Below are positions 16,906 to 25,817 of a stretch of 64,000 nt of DNA, piece after piece (the first letter of the stretch is position 1; every line of letters begins with the position of its first letter). This DNA is from Marinobacter nauticus (GTDB lineage: Bacteria > Pseudomonadota > Gammaproteobacteria > Pseudomonadales > Oleiphilaceae): contig NZ_RBJB01000003.1 of NCBI RefSeq assembly GCF_003634635.1, positions 62,001 to 126,000 on the forward strand, given 5' to 3'. The position numbers and the translations under genes were made by a program. Under the pieces are notes generated by a model. That model was given only the letters and a program-made list of their open reading frames with translations. It was not told the DNA's origin and did no database searches.

Positions 16906-18266
16906 CAGATCTCTACCTCTTCAAACAAATCCGGTACCTCGGCATCCCATCCGAACTTTTCCGAGATGCGCTTGCGCATGGTATCACTGGCTACCGCTTC
17001 GCCGTGAGTCACATACACCTTTTCGGGCTTCAGAGTACCTTGCTCCAGCCAGTGCAGGATTTCCCGATAGTCGCCATGAGCACTCATGGAATCCATGTTA
17101 TGGATCTCTGCCTTCACCGGCCAGTACTCACCGTGAATCTTGACCGACTCGGCACCATGCACCAAGACATCGCCGCGTGTACCAGGTGCCTGGAAGCCGG
17201 CAAAGACAACGCTGTTTCTGGGATTTGGCAGCAGGGTTTTAAGGTGGTGCAACACCCGGCCGCCCGAGGCCATTCCACTGGCCGAGATGATCACGCAGGG
17301 ATACCTCACGGCGTCCAGCTCAATGGATTCCTCGACGGTGCGAACGAACTCTGTTTTGTCGTCGATCAGCTCGCACTGGGCGCCGTTAAGCTTGTGCTCT
17401 TTGTGATGTTTGCAGAAAATTTCCGTGGCTTTGATGGCCATGGGGCTGTTGAGATACACCGGCAGTTTGGGAATTCGCCCCTGCCCCATCAGTTTGTGCA
17501 CAACGTACAACAACATCTGGGCCCGACCAACGGCGAAAGCGGGCATCAATACGATCCCGCCGCGGCCCGCAGTTTTGGTTATGATCTCCTCCAGGTCCTT
17601 TTCTGGATCGGTTTCACCATGGGTACGGTCGCCGTAAGTGGATTCACACACCAAAACATCGGCATGACTGATCGGCTCTGGTGGGCGCATGATGATGTCG
17701 TCCTGGCGCCCGACATCGCCACTGAACACCACGGTGCGGGATGAACTCTTGTGCGTAACGTGCACGCAGGAGGAGCCCAGGATATGCCCGGCCGGGGTGA
17801 ACTGAACCTCAAAACCCTTCACCGGCTCGAACTTCTCGTGGTAGTGCAACGATTCAAAGTGTTTCAGAGCTTCCCAGGCGTCTTTCTCGGTAAACAGTGG
17901 TTCCGGTTTTTCGTGCTTTGAGAACTTTTTCCGGAAGGCGTACTTGGCATCCTCTTCCTGCAGGAACCCGGCATCGGGCAGCAGCACTTTGCAGAGCTCA
18001 TGAGTGGCTTTGGTGCAGTAGATCTTGCCTTTAAACCCGTTCTTGACCAACGCAGGAAGGTAGCCGGAATGGTCAATGTGCGCGTGGGTAAGCACCACCG
18101 CATCGATGGTGGAAGGATCTACCGGAAATTTGGCCCAGTTTCGGCGGCGCAGGGTTTTCACGCCCTGGTACATGCCACAATCCACCAGCATGCGGTGATT
18201 GTCGTCGGAAAGCAGATAACGGGAGCCGGTGACGGTGCCCGTGCCACCGAGGAAGCGGAGTTTCAT
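16905..18266 (-). CDS. Metallo-beta-lactamase/beta-CASP-fold hydrolase (RNA exonuclease-like)
   Basis: From ATG 18266 this is a 453-aa protein starting MKLRFLGGTGTVTGSRYLL, the usual start of the family; an in-frame TTG at 18302 adds 12 residues without support. The metallo-beta-lactamase motif THAHIDHSGYLP binds two zinc ions, followed by HILGSSCVHV and SGDVGR. The beta-CASP part has STYGDR and the C-terminal signature SASGMASGGRVLHHL and VTHGEAVAS. Relatives include the Ysh1/CPSF-type and RNase J-type nucleases. The exact substrate in gammaproteobacteria is not known to me. First gene of the unit with cysQ and rfaH. Confidence 0.87.
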   Translation of the reverse strand: MKLRFLGGTGTVTGSRYLLSDDNHRMLVDCGMYQGVKTLRRRNWAKFPVDPSTIDAVVLTHAHIDHSGYLPALVKNGFKGKIYCTKATHELCKVLLPDAGFLQEEDAKYAFRKKFSKHEKPEPLFTEKDAWEALKHFESLHYHEKFEPVKGFEVQFTPAGHILGSSCVHVTHKSSSRTVVFSGDVGRQDDIIMRPPEPISHADVLVCESTYGDRTHGETDPEKDLEEIITKTAGRGGIVLMPAFAVGRAQMLLYVVHKLMGQGRIPKLPVYLNSPMAIKATEIFCKHHKEHKLNGAQCELIDDKTEFVRTVEESIELDAVRYPCVIISASGMASGGRVLHHLKTLLPNPRNSVVFAGFQAPGTRGDVLVHGAESVKIHGEYWPVKAEIHNMDSMSAHGDYREILHWLEQGTLKPEKVYVTHGEAVASDTMRKRISEKFGWDAEVPDLFEEVEI

Positions 18267-18352
18267 AGGCGCGTAAGTCCTTGTCTGGTTGGCGATAGAC
18301 AAAGCTTAACGTAATTTTCCGGTGAAGGGAGTGCTGTGGAGAGAGGAATTGA

Positions 18353-18377
18353 CCCCGGTCAGCGGTAATCACCGGGG
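18353..18377. terminator. Possible weak hairpin terminator after sodC
   Basis: CCCCGGT at 18353-18359 pairs with ACCGGGG at 18371-18377 around an 11-base loop, just after the sodC stop. There is no T-run on either side, so it is at best a weak or Rho-assisted terminator. Confidence 0.3.
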
Positions 18378-18390
18378 CCTGATGAAGGTT

Positions 18391-18939
18391 TTAACCCGCA
18401 ACAACACCACAGGCTACTCGGGCACCGCCACCCCCAAGAGGCTGGGGTGAATCCGAGTAATTATCTCCCCCACCGTGAATCACCAGGGCCCGGCCTTTAA
18501 AATCGTTCAGCTGCAGTCGCGGCGCAATATTGGTCTGGGCATTTTTACCCTCCTGGCCAACGTGCAACCTCGGCAGGTCACCAAGATGCCCGGATTTATC
18601 AAACGGGCCTTTGTGCTTCCCGGTGTTTTTTGGATCGTAATGCCCACCTGCGGCCCCTGCAGGCGTTGTTTTTCCGTCTTTTTCTACTGGGCTGCAGTCC
18701 GCGCTTTCATGAAGGTGAAAGCCGTGAACTCCGGGCGAGAGACCAGTGAGATCAGACTCAATAAGTACGCCCTGATCGTAAGCGGTGAGTGTAACCGTGC
18801 CTATGGAATCCCCGCGGCCTTCCACGCCGGCTTCAAACATTTCCACCTCAAGCTTTGACTCTGCGACTACCTGTGAAGCCGCCAGAATCAAAGCAGCGGA
18901 CGTTGTGACAAGGGATAATCCCTGTTTTTTGCTATGCAT
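18391..18939 (-). CDS. sodC: SodC: periplasmic Cu/Zn superoxide dismutase
   Basis: A 182-aa protein with a signal peptide. Copper and zinc ligands of the family are present: GFHLHESADCSP, GGHYDP, HLGDLPRLHV, and ALVIHGGGDNY, with a C-terminal GGGGARVACGVV. It turns superoxide into hydrogen peroxide and oxygen in the periplasm. ATG 18939 is chosen because AAGGAGA (complement 18945-18951) sits at the proper distance before it; an in-frame ATG at 18957 lies upstream of this Shine-Dalgarno. Monocistronic, divergent from the cytochrome gene. Confidence 0.95.
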   Translation of the reverse strand: MHSKKQGLSLVTTSAALILAASQVVAESKLEVEMFEAGVEGRGDSIGTVTLTAYDQGVLIESDLTGLSPGVHGFHLHESADCSPVEKDGKTTPAGAAGGHYDPKNTGKHKGPFDKSGHLGDLPRLHVGQEGKNAQTNIAPRLQLNDFKGRALVIHGGGDNYSDSPQPLGGGGARVACGVVAG

Positions 18940-19140
18940 ACTGTTCTCCTTATCCATTGCTGTTTAAGAAGATAGCGATGCTCCGCATGGTGAGCGCCTG
19001 CCAAAAAGCGTAGTCACGATCTCGCTTGTTTTAAACATTTGACGATGCGAATGCCCTGAATTCCGAATTTTTGATCTTTGGCAAGACCACCACCCGAGCA
19101 GCCGACTATTCTTTGGCCTTTCCGAAGAAGTAGGTGGCTT

Positions 19141-19782
19141 ATGTTGGGTAGTTCGCATTTGAGGAAACTGATGATCGTCGTCGGCCTGGCGGCCTCTCCC
19201 ATGGTTTCAGCCAGCTCTGCCGACGATGCAATGTCACGACTGAACACCATCATGGCCGATGACGCCAAGCGCCAGGCGAGCTACGAAGCCGGTCACGAAC
19301 GCATCCGCTTCTGCGGCTATTGCCACGGCGAGGACGGCAACAGCAAGCGCGAATACATACCCAACCTGGCCGCCCAACACCCGCTCTACCTGTTCAACCA
19401 GTTCGAGAGATTCCGCGACGGTACCCGCGAGGACTATGTGATGTCCAAGCTGGCGAAAACACTGTCATTGGAGGAGCGGATTAATATTGCGGTTTATTAC
19501 AGCCAGCAAACGGCTAAGCCCCGCACCGGCAGCGACCCCACCAAGGCTGAGGCTGGCGAGAAGCTGTTTGCTGTGCGCTGTGCCGGTTGCCACGGTGACA
19601 AAGCACAAGGTTTCAGGGATATGCCCCGCCTGGCCGGGCAACCGACTGAATACCTTGGGATTGCGTTAAAACGGTTCAAGGAGATGGACCCCACCAAACA
19701 CAGTACGCCGATGATTGGGGTGGCTGGGGTTTTGTCGGAGGGGCAGATCGAGGCATTAATCTCTTACCTGACCCGCCAATAA
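19141..19782 (+). CDS. Dihaem c-type cytochrome (cytochrome c4/c553-like)
   Basis: From ATG 19141 (preceded by AGGTGG) a 213-aa exported protein with a signal peptide that ends about ASS at 24-26. Two haem-binding motifs are seen, CGYCH at 58-62 and CAGCH at 147-151, one in each of two similar domains. Candidate Met ligands lie in the C-terminal part of each domain. The layout is that of cytochrome c4-type electron carriers in the periplasm. A longer reading from TTG 19078 would add 21 residues ahead of the signal peptide and is unlikely. It converges with the pilin-like gene, whose stop lies 10 bases downstream. Confidence 0.88.
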   Translation: MLGSSHLRKLMIVVGLAASPMVSASSADDAMSRLNTIMADDAKRQASYEAGHERIRFCGYCHGEDGNSKREYIPNLAAQHPLYLFNQFERFRDGTREDYVMSKLAKTLSLEERINIAVYYSQQTAKPRTGSDPTKAEAGEKLFAVRCAGCHGDKAQGFRDMPRLAGQPTEYLGIALKRFKEMDPTKHSTPMIGVAGVLSEGQIEALISYLTRQ

Positions 19783-19791
19783 GCCGCTCTA

Positions 19792-20235
19792 TCAGATTTC
19801 GGTGCATCCGGGCGGCAGCAGGCGAGACTGCCAGTTTGGCGCGGCGGTTCTGTCTATAAAGCAAGTCCAGGCACCACCAATGCTCCGCTCGTATCGAATC
19901 ACGATGCCCGCCAAATTTGGGTGAGCATTGCCGCCCATGGTCACCTCGATATGCCCAGAACCGTCAGGGTTGACCGTTGCAATCTCAATCGCGGAGCTTC
20001 CAACCGTCATAGCGGATGGAGAGTAACCCAAGGTTTCATTGTTGATCGGCGTGGAAGCAGAGAGGTTCGCCTCAAACGCTGATCGGTACGACGCAAGCTC
20101 CGCCGCAGCACGATTGATTTGGGATTTCATGGTGTTAGCCTGAAGAAAAGGCAGCGACACAGCCGCAAGAATGCCAATAACGGCTACAACAATCATCAAT
20201 TCTATCAGGGTAAAACCGTCGCTATTCCGAACCAT
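19792..20235 (-). CDS. Type IV pilin-like protein (second pilin)
   Basis: A 147-aa prepilin: short leader ending DG, then [19 protein letters not shown], with Glu5 and the hydrophobic helix, recognised and cut by PilD. The C-terminal part has Cys in TCFID and PGCTEI that could form the D-region disulfide. ATG 20235 is chosen because GAGG lies seven bases before it; ATG 20241 is too close. It follows the ligase gene by 81 bases on the same strand, so the two may be co-transcribed. It may be a second major-type pilin or a minor pilin. It lacks the C-terminal Ser seen in the pilin at 21923-22426. Confidence 0.83.
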   Translation of the reverse strand: MVRNSDGFTLIELMIVVAVIGILAAVSLPFLQANTMKSQINRAAAELASYRSAFEANLSASTPINNETLGYSPSAMTVGSSAIEIATVNPDGSGHIEVTMGGNAHPNLAGIVIRYERSIGGAWTCFIDRTAAPNWQSRLLPPGCTEI

Positions 20236-20316
20236 GACCATGCCTCACTCTATGCATTTTGGCATTTAGTAAGGCAAAAAACAGGCCATCAGCGTCAACT
20301 CCACAGGGCGACAATT

Positions 20317-21819
20317 TCAACTTCCCATGTCATTGCGCGGGAAATAGCCATGCAACCAGAATCGGGGAAGAGCTCGCTCCCTCAAGACTTGGTAATAATA
20401 GGACTCGTCCTCTCTCATATCGAGATAATACTTCCTCACTTCACCCCCCCAGGCGCCCCAGAGCAAAAAGACAAGCGTGGCGATTACGGCCCCCTGAAGA
20501 GCTTTTCTCACGGGGCGCGAGGCATTGTTCTTACATCTCTCCCCCTTAAGGATATTCGGAACGATAAACCCAAAGAAAACGGGCAGAATCAACAGCCCCA
20601 CTAGCATCGAGCCTGGCGCGATAAATACCGCTGATACGCCCGCATGAATTAAGGCCCCGACAATAGAAGCCAACAGAGCCGCAAGAACAATCGCCTCGGT
20701 TGAACTCTCACTCACCTTTATGACTTTGCAGCGAGCATAGAGAAACGAAGCAACCTGAAAAGCCACCCAGAGCAATGTCAGAACAAGCAGCCACCCATAC
20801 TCAGCCGCCCACATGAGGTACATGTTGTGTGGGTGCCCAAACTTGTTACTCTCAGCATAAGACGTCGTCAATAAATCGTGGGTTAACCATGACTGGGGGC
20901 CCATTCCGAGAGGAAACCTCTGGAGGCTCATCTCCCACGCTTCGATAAACAACGGCGCTCTGCCCGAGCTCCCCTGACTAATGGTACGCAATTCCAGCTC
21001 CCCGAAAACCAGAATTGGCACAAGCAGCGACAAGACAAACCAAAAGAAGCCACCAAGCACAAGGTAGGCCAGGAATTGCTTCAACCATGGCCAACACTGG
21101 CGACCAATGATTACGCTCGCGACAACGACACCCACGGCCACACCCAGCACAGATCCACGAGATGCCGACAGGAAGACAATCCACCACCATAGCCCCGCAC
21201 CAACGGCAACAAGCACTCGCCAAAGCCGATGATTTGCAAAAGGCCCCATCAACACAGCTAAGGGCAAGACAGGAAGAAGCCACGTCGCCACATGGCTCCA
21301 ATAGCGAATATTGACAAACCCCCAGGGAATCAGATCAGAGAGCTCGGAATGACCGCCCTCCAGGGCAAACAGGTAAACATTCAGCGACATTGCGCCGTAG
21401 AGAAAACAGGCAGCAGCCGTTATAACGACAAGTACCTCAAGGCACTTCATGGTGATATCTGATTTGGCCAGAGCGATACCGCCCAGAATGACGGCGGCAA
21501 AATAGAATGAATATAGGCCTGGCTCGACATAGGCGTAGGGCTGTCGGATATATGCCAGCGAAAGCACTGGAAACCCAACAACAAGCAAAATAAACGGCAA
21601 GGCCTGCACAACGGCTCGCCTGGACAAGACACCTCTTGAGATCAAAAAATAGGTAGAGACAACCGTAATGCCCCCCAGCCAGGCCACCAAAAGAAATCTC
21701 TGGTCCGCGTAGGACCCTGCCGAGGTTGGTAGAAAATCCGCAAAAAGAACCGCCAGTAAGGTGATCGCGACGAAGGAAGCTGCGGTGGCTATCCCCACCC
21801 GGCTTGTTTTCAATATCAT
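20317..21819 (-). CDS. O-antigen-ligase-family membrane protein, probable pilin glycosyltransferase
   Basis: A 500-aa protein with about 11-12 predicted membrane spans and a large loop, with the Wzy_C/ligase landmark FGHPHNMYLMWAAEYGWL around residues 330-350. Members near pilA (PglL, TfpO/PilO, TfpW) move lipid-linked glycans to pilin in the periplasm. Its place between two pilin genes makes pilin O-glycosylation the best guess over LPS O-antigen ligation (WaaL). Start ATG 21819 has GGGAGG four bases upstream; TTG 21834 lies inside the pilA terminator and is rejected. It is probably expressed by read-through from pilA or from its own weak promoter. Confidence 0.82.
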   Translation of the reverse strand: MILKTSRVGIATAASFVAITLLAVLFADFLPTSAGSYADQRFLLVAWLGGITVVSTYFLISRGVLSRRAVVQALPFILLVVGFPVLSLAYIRQPYAYVEPGLYSFYFAAVILGGIALAKSDITMKCLEVLVVITAAACFLYGAMSLNVYLFALEGGHSELSDLIPWGFVNIRYWSHVATWLLPVLPLAVLMGPFANHRLWRVLVAVGAGLWWWIVFLSASRGSVLGVAVGVVVASVIIGRQCWPWLKQFLAYLVLGGFFWFVLSLLVPILVFGELELRTISQGSSGRAPLFIEAWEMSLQRFPLGMGPQSWLTHDLLTTSYAESNKFGHPHNMYLMWAAEYGWLLVLTLLWVAFQVASFLYARCKVIKVSESSTEAIVLAALLASIVGALIHAGVSAVFIAPGSMLVGLLILPVFFGFIVPNILKGERCKNNASRPVRKALQGAVIATLVFLLWGAWGGEVRKYYLDMREDESYYYQVLRERALPRFWLHGYFPRNDMGS

Positions 21820-21832
21820 CTGGCCTCCCAAC

Positions 21833-21863
21833 AAAAAAGCCCAAAGCGTCTGCTTTGGGCTTT
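21833..21863 (-). terminator. Rho-independent terminator of pilA
   Basis: A perfect 12-bp stem (AAAGCCCAAAGC / GCTTTGGGCTTT) with a four-base loop, followed on the minus strand by a run of six T residues. It lies between the pilA stop and the ligase start, so most pilA transcripts should end here. Confidence 0.85.
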
Positions 21864-21922
21864 CAGTCTACCGCGTTGACAACTGTTGATCGTCGCGGCG
21901 TCTCAGCTATGCGATTTTCGCA

Positions 21923-22426
21923 TTAGGAAGCCGGGCAACCTGCAGGTGCGTAGCTGTCTTTCCAACCGTTGTTGGTGGTCGGAGGAGTGATTTCGCAAGT
22001 GTACGCGCCGTTAGCAGTGCGGGACACAGTGATGGTGGCACCACGAACCGCTGCAGAAGCGTCAGTGCCCATTTCAACGTTCCAGGACATAGTTGCCAGA
22101 GCGCCATCAACAATGTTCAGACCGAAGTTCGGACCAGTGTTTGCACCAACAACCAGGTTGGAACCAGTCCAGCCAATACCGATAGTGCGAGGGTTGGTTG
22201 TCAGGTCGTCTTCATTGCCAATCTGGCCACCGTTGTTGAAGATGCTCTCAGCGTTGGATTTCAGAGCATTTACTTCACCAACTACACGAGAAACCTGGGT
22301 ACGAGCGGTGTAGTCCTGGTACTGGGGAATAGCAACAGCTGCCAGGATACCGATGATCGCTACAACGATCATCAGTTCGATCAGGGTAAAACCCTTCTGA
22401 GCGTGATTCATTTTGATTTCTTGCAT
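21923..22426 (-). CDS. pilA: PilA: major type IV pilin
   Basis: A 167-aa prepilin with leader ending QKG, then [32 protein letters not shown], the classic type IVa pilin N-terminus with Glu5; PilD should cut after the Gly and methylate Phe1. A C-terminal Cys pair (YTCEITP and GCPAS) forms the expected disulfide loop. The last residue is Ser, as in group I Pseudomonas aeruginosa pilins that TfpO glycosylates on the terminal serine. ATG 22426 has GAGG eight bases upstream; ATG 22411 would give a shorter leader. Longer readings would run through the sigma-54 promoter and are rejected. Confidence 0.95.
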   Translation of the reverse strand: MQEIKMNHAQKGFTLIELMIVVAIIGILAAVAIPQYQDYTARTQVSRVVGEVNALKSNAESIFNNGGQIGNEDDLTTNPRTIGIGWTGSNLVVGANTGPNFGLNIVDGALATMSWNVEMGTDASAAVRGATITVSRTANGAYTCEITPPTTNNGWKDSYAPAGCPAS

Positions 22427-22517
22427 GTTATCGACCTCTAGAGTTGTCGTTTTGCGTGTTACAGCTCCGGGGGCTGTGGAGCAAGGCCCCGCATCCGCTT
22501 TGAGCTGATTCTGGAAA

Positions 22518-22533
22518 AGCATACGGCGTGCCA
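22518..22533 (-). promoter_or_regulatory. Sigma-54 (-24/-12) promoter of pilA
   Basis: The minus strand reads TGGCACGCCGTATGCT, against the consensus TGGCAC-N5-TTGCW. The invariant GG and GC are separated by exactly 10 bases. It lies about 90 bases before the pilA start. In Pseudomonas pilA is transcribed by RpoN with the activator PilR, and rpoN is in this window at 58678. No PilR-type site was identified with confidence upstream. Confidence 0.8.
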
Positions 22534-22807
22534 ATTGTCATATAATGCAAAAAAGTCACTCTCGCTCAGCGTGTTATGAGCTTATGTGAACCAGGTCACG
22601 CACTCGCAGGTGCGCCGCGCTCAGTCCAGGTGTGACGTTTTTTGTCACCCGAAAGCAAATTCTAGACACGCACCCTATTACTACATGTCCTCCCCCCTGT
22701 TGCGCCTACTCTTCTGACGGAACCTTTCCAAACCATTCCGGTACATCTAAACTCTCCATCGATGAATACGACATTCAGTCACTTAGACGATTCTTCTCAG
22801 AGCATTT
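22534..22807. other. pilA-pilB divergent intergenic region
   Basis: Non-coding stretch between the pilA promoter and pilB. Together with the pilA leader the gene-free region is 381 bases. I see no further gene, no tRNA and no clear sigma-70 promoter for pilB. Activator sites for the pilA promoter would be expected in the part next to 22533. Confidence 0.5.
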
Positions 22808-24526
22808 ATGGCGACCAATAACAGAAACGTGACACTGACAGGACTTGCACGCCGCTTCGTAGACGACGGCCTGCTGGATGAAGAAACAGCAAAGGACGCA
22901 TTTCTCCAGGCCTCCCAGAACCGCATTCCACTGATCACCTATCTGACACAGAATCAGCTGGCTGACAGTTCCAAGCTCGCCTTCTCAGCGGCGATGGAAT
23001 TTGGCGTTTCCGTAATGGATCTTGATTCGTTTCTGCCTGAGATGATGCCTGAGAAGGTTGTCGACGAAAAACTACTCCGCAAACACAACGCCTTGCCGCT
23101 CTACAAACGCGGGAATCGCCTGTTCATTGCGGTGTCGGATCCCACGAACATTCAGGCCCTGGACGAGATCAAGTTCAACACCGGCCTGAGCACCGATGCC
23201 ATCCTCGTAGACGACGCCAAACTAAGGGCTGCCATTGATCGCTATCTTGAATCCCATGATTCCACCATGGGCGACCTGGAAGATGCAGACCTTGAGGGAG
23301 TCGAGACGGAAGGCGGCGATCACGAAGATGACGACGGTTCCGTATCGACAACCGAAGTTGACGATGCCCCGATCGTTAAGTATGTGAACAAAATGCTGCT
23401 GGACGCTATCCGTGGTGGCGCCTCCGATATTCACTTCGAGCCTTATGAAAAAGCGTACCGGGTTCGATACCGCACAGACGGCATTCTTAAAGAAGTGTCC
23501 CGCCCTTCTATCAAGCTGGCACCGAAGATTTCAGCGCGGGTGAAGATCATGGCGCAACTGGATATTTCTGAGCGCCGAGTTCCCCAAGACGGCAGGATAA
23601 AGCTTAAGCTGTCGAAAACCAAAGCCATCGACTTCCGGGTGAACACCCTCCCGACCCTGTGGGGAGAGAAGATTGTTCTGCGTATTCTGGATCCCAGCCA
23701 GGCCCAGCTCGGGATTGACGTACTGGGCTACGAAGAAGACCAGAAGGAGATGTACCTTGAAGCGCTCGAACAGCCTCAGGGCATGATCCTGGTAACTGGC
23801 CCGACAGGGTCTGGTAAGACCGTATCACTCTATACCGGCCTCAATATTCTGAACACCACCGAGCGAAATATATCGACGGCCGAGGATCCGGCGGAGATCA
23901 ACCTTGAAGGTATCAACCAGGTAAACGTCAACACCAAGGTCGGCCTTGGATTTGCCGAGGCCTTGCGGGCATTTCTACGTCAGGATCCGGACGTCATCAT
24001 GGTGGGTGAGATCCGGGACCTTGAAACTGCAAACATCGCCATCAAAGCCGCACAGACCGGTCACCTGGTTCTATCTACACTGCACACCAACAGCGCCGCC
24101 GAGACGCTCACTCGAATGATGAACATGGGCGTGCCTGCCTTTAACATCGCGACGTCGGTTAGCCTGATCATCGCCCAACGACTTGGCCGAAGACTGTGCA
24201 GCGCCTGCAAACAACCCTCAGACGTCCCTCAGGACGTGCTTTTGAAGGAAGGGTTCACACAAGAACAAATTGATACAGGCTTCACGTTGTACCGCCCCAA
24301 GGGCTGTGATAAATGCAATGGTGGATATAAGGGCCGCGTTGGTATTTACGAGGTGGTCCGCATTACCGATGAACTGGCAAACATGATTATGGAAGAAGCC
24401 AGCTCCATTAAAATTGCAAAGCAGGCTCAGGCAGAAGGCTTCCGAAATCTCAGGCAGTCGGCTCTTATGAAGGTGATTCAGGGAGTGACCAGCCTTGAGG
24501 AAGCCAATCGCGTGACGAAGGATTAA
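22808..24526 (+). CDS. pilB: PilB: type IV pilus extension ATPase
   Basis: A 572-aa member of the GspE/PilB secretion ATPases. N-terminal MshE-N-type domain (about residues 1-150), an acidic linker (155-185), then the ATPase core with Walker A GPTGSGKT at 331-338, the Asp box and Walker B (DPDVIMVGEIRD), and the His box (TGHLVLSTLHTN). A zinc-binding tetracysteine is visible as CSACKQ ... CDKCNGGY near the C-terminus. It drives pilus polymerisation at the inner membrane with PilC. The Shine-Dalgarno before ATG 22808 is weak. First gene of pilB-pilC-pilD-coaE. Confidence 0.96.
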   Translation: MATNNRNVTLTGLARRFVDDGLLDEETAKDAFLQASQNRIPLITYLTQNQLADSSKLAFSAAMEFGVSVMDLDSFLPEMMPEKVVDEKLLRKHNALPLYKRGNRLFIAVSDPTNIQALDEIKFNTGLSTDAILVDDAKLRAAIDRYLESHDSTMGDLEDADLEGVETEGGDHEDDDGSVSTTEVDDAPIVKYVNKMLLDAIRGGASDIHFEPYEKAYRVRYRTDGILKEVSRPSIKLAPKISARVKIMAQLDISERRVPQDGRIKLKLSKTKAIDFRVNTLPTLWGEKIVLRILDPSQAQLGIDVLGYEEDQKEMYLEALEQPQGMILVTGPTGSGKTVSLYTGLNILNTTERNISTAEDPAEINLEGINQVNVNTKVGLGFAEALRAFLRQDPDVIMVGEIRDLETANIAIKAAQTGHLVLSTLHTNSAAETLTRMMNMGVPAFNIATSVSLIIAQRLGRRLCSACKQPSDVPQDVLLKEGFTQEQIDTGFTLYRPKGCDKCNGGYKGRVGIYEVVRITDELANMIMEEASSIKIAKQAQAEGFRNLRQSALMKVIQGVTSLEEANRVTKD

Positions 24527-24528
24527 GC

Positions 24529-25749
24529 ATGGCAGAAAAAGCGCAGAAGCTGGAATCGTATGTTTGGGAAGGCAAAGACCGCAAAGGCAATAAAGCCAAG
24601 GGCGAACTGACCGGATCTAACCTGGCCCTGGTTAAGGCCCAGTTGAGAAAGCAGGGCATTATTCCGGACAAGGTCAAGAAAAAGCCCAAACCACTCTTTG
24701 GTGGCAAAAAGAAAATCACACCGTTCGACATTGCGATGCTGACCCGCCAGCTCGCAACGATGATGAAAGCTGGCGTTCCTCTGGTTCAGAGCTTCGACAT
24801 CGTTGCCGACGGCCTTGAGAACAAGGGTCTGCAAGAACTGGTGATGAGCATTCGCAACGACATTTCGTCTGGTACGGGTTTCGCTTCTGCGCTGCGCAAA
24901 CACCCAAGACACTTTGACGATCTCTACTGCAACTTGGTCGAGTCCGGCGAGAAAGCAGGTGCGCTGGAGCAGATGCTTGACCGAATAGCTACGTACCTTG
25001 AAAAAACCGAGCTGCTCAAAAAGAAAGTTAAAAAAGCAATGACCTACCCCATTGCTGTTGTTGTAGTTGCGATCATCGTAACTGCCATTCTACTGGTAAA
25101 AGTCGTACCCCAATTCGAAAGCCTGTTCCAGGGTTTTGGCGCCGAGCTACCGGTATTTACACAAATGGTGGTTCGGCTTTCGGAGTGGATGCAATCCTGG
25201 TGGTTTGTGGTCTTGCTTGGGATAGTAGGCGTTATCTTTACGTTTAAAGAGGCAAAACGCCGCTCGCCAAAGTTTTCAGATTTTGTCGACAAGTACACAC
25301 TCAAGTTGCCCATTGTGGGTGAAATTCTCGATAAATCCGCCGTCGCGAAGTTTGGCCGGGTGCTTTCCACTACGTTTGCTGCAGGTGTCCCCCTTGTTGA
25401 TGCGCTGGATTCGGTAGCCGGTGCGACGGGCAATGCGGTATATCGCGATGCAGTTATGCGCATCAAAAATGATGTTTCAAGCGGCACCCAACTCCAGGCA
25501 TCAATGCGACAGCAAGACGTCTTCCCCGTTATGGCCGTTCAGCTGACAGCCATCGGCGAAGAGTCCGGTAACCTGGACGAAATGCTTGGCAAGGTTGCGG
25601 AGCATTACGAAGCCGTTGTTGACGATATGGTGGACAACCTCACCGCCTTGATGGAACCCATGATCATGTCGGTTCTCGGCGTGTTGGTTGGCGGTCTCAT
25701 CGTCGCGATGTACCTCCCCATCTTCCAGATGGGCCAGGTCGTCGGCTGA
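24529..25749 (+). CDS. pilC: PilC: type IV pilus inner-membrane platform protein
   Basis: A 406-aa GspF/PilC protein with two copies of the T2SSF domain, each holding membrane spans; conserved stretches are LTRQLATMMKAGVPLVQSFD, LPIVGEILDKSAVAKFGRVLSTTFAAGVPLVDALD and GEESGNLDEMLGKVAEHYE. It is the cytoplasmic-membrane platform that works with PilB in pilus extension. It starts two bases after the pilB stop. Confidence 0.96.
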   Translation: MAEKAQKLESYVWEGKDRKGNKAKGELTGSNLALVKAQLRKQGIIPDKVKKKPKPLFGGKKKITPFDIAMLTRQLATMMKAGVPLVQSFDIVADGLENKGLQELVMSIRNDISSGTGFASALRKHPRHFDDLYCNLVESGEKAGALEQMLDRIATYLEKTELLKKKVKKAMTYPIAVVVVAIIVTAILLVKVVPQFESLFQGFGAELPVFTQMVVRLSEWMQSWWFVVLLGIVGVIFTFKEAKRRSPKFSDFVDKYTLKLPIVGEILDKSAVAKFGRVLSTTFAAGVPLVDALDSVAGATGNAVYRDAVMRIKNDVSSGTQLQASMRQQDVFPVMAVQLTAIGEESGNLDEMLGKVAEHYEAVVDDMVDNLTALMEPMIMSVLGVLVGGLIVAMYLPIFQMGQVVG

Positions 25750-25762
25750 TTTCCACCGGCAT

Positions 25763-25789
25763 CCCCCCTCTCCTGCAGGGAGAGGGGGG
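25763..25789. other. Strong GC-rich hairpin between pilC and pilD
   Basis: CCCCCCTCTCC (25763-25773) and GGAGAGGGGGG (25779-25789) form an 11-bp stem with a five-base loop in the 68-base pilC-pilD gap. It is followed by an A-run, not a T-run, on the plus strand, so it is not a standard terminator. It may slow transcription or protect the upstream mRNA from 3' exonucleases. Confidence 0.55.
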
Positions 25790-25817
25790 CAAAAAAACGA
25801 TAAACCAGAGTCTCTGA

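Noticed and set aside
22427..22534. Longer pilA reading from 22534
   Set aside because: It would translate through the sigma-54 promoter and put 36 extra residues ahead of a normal prepilin leader.
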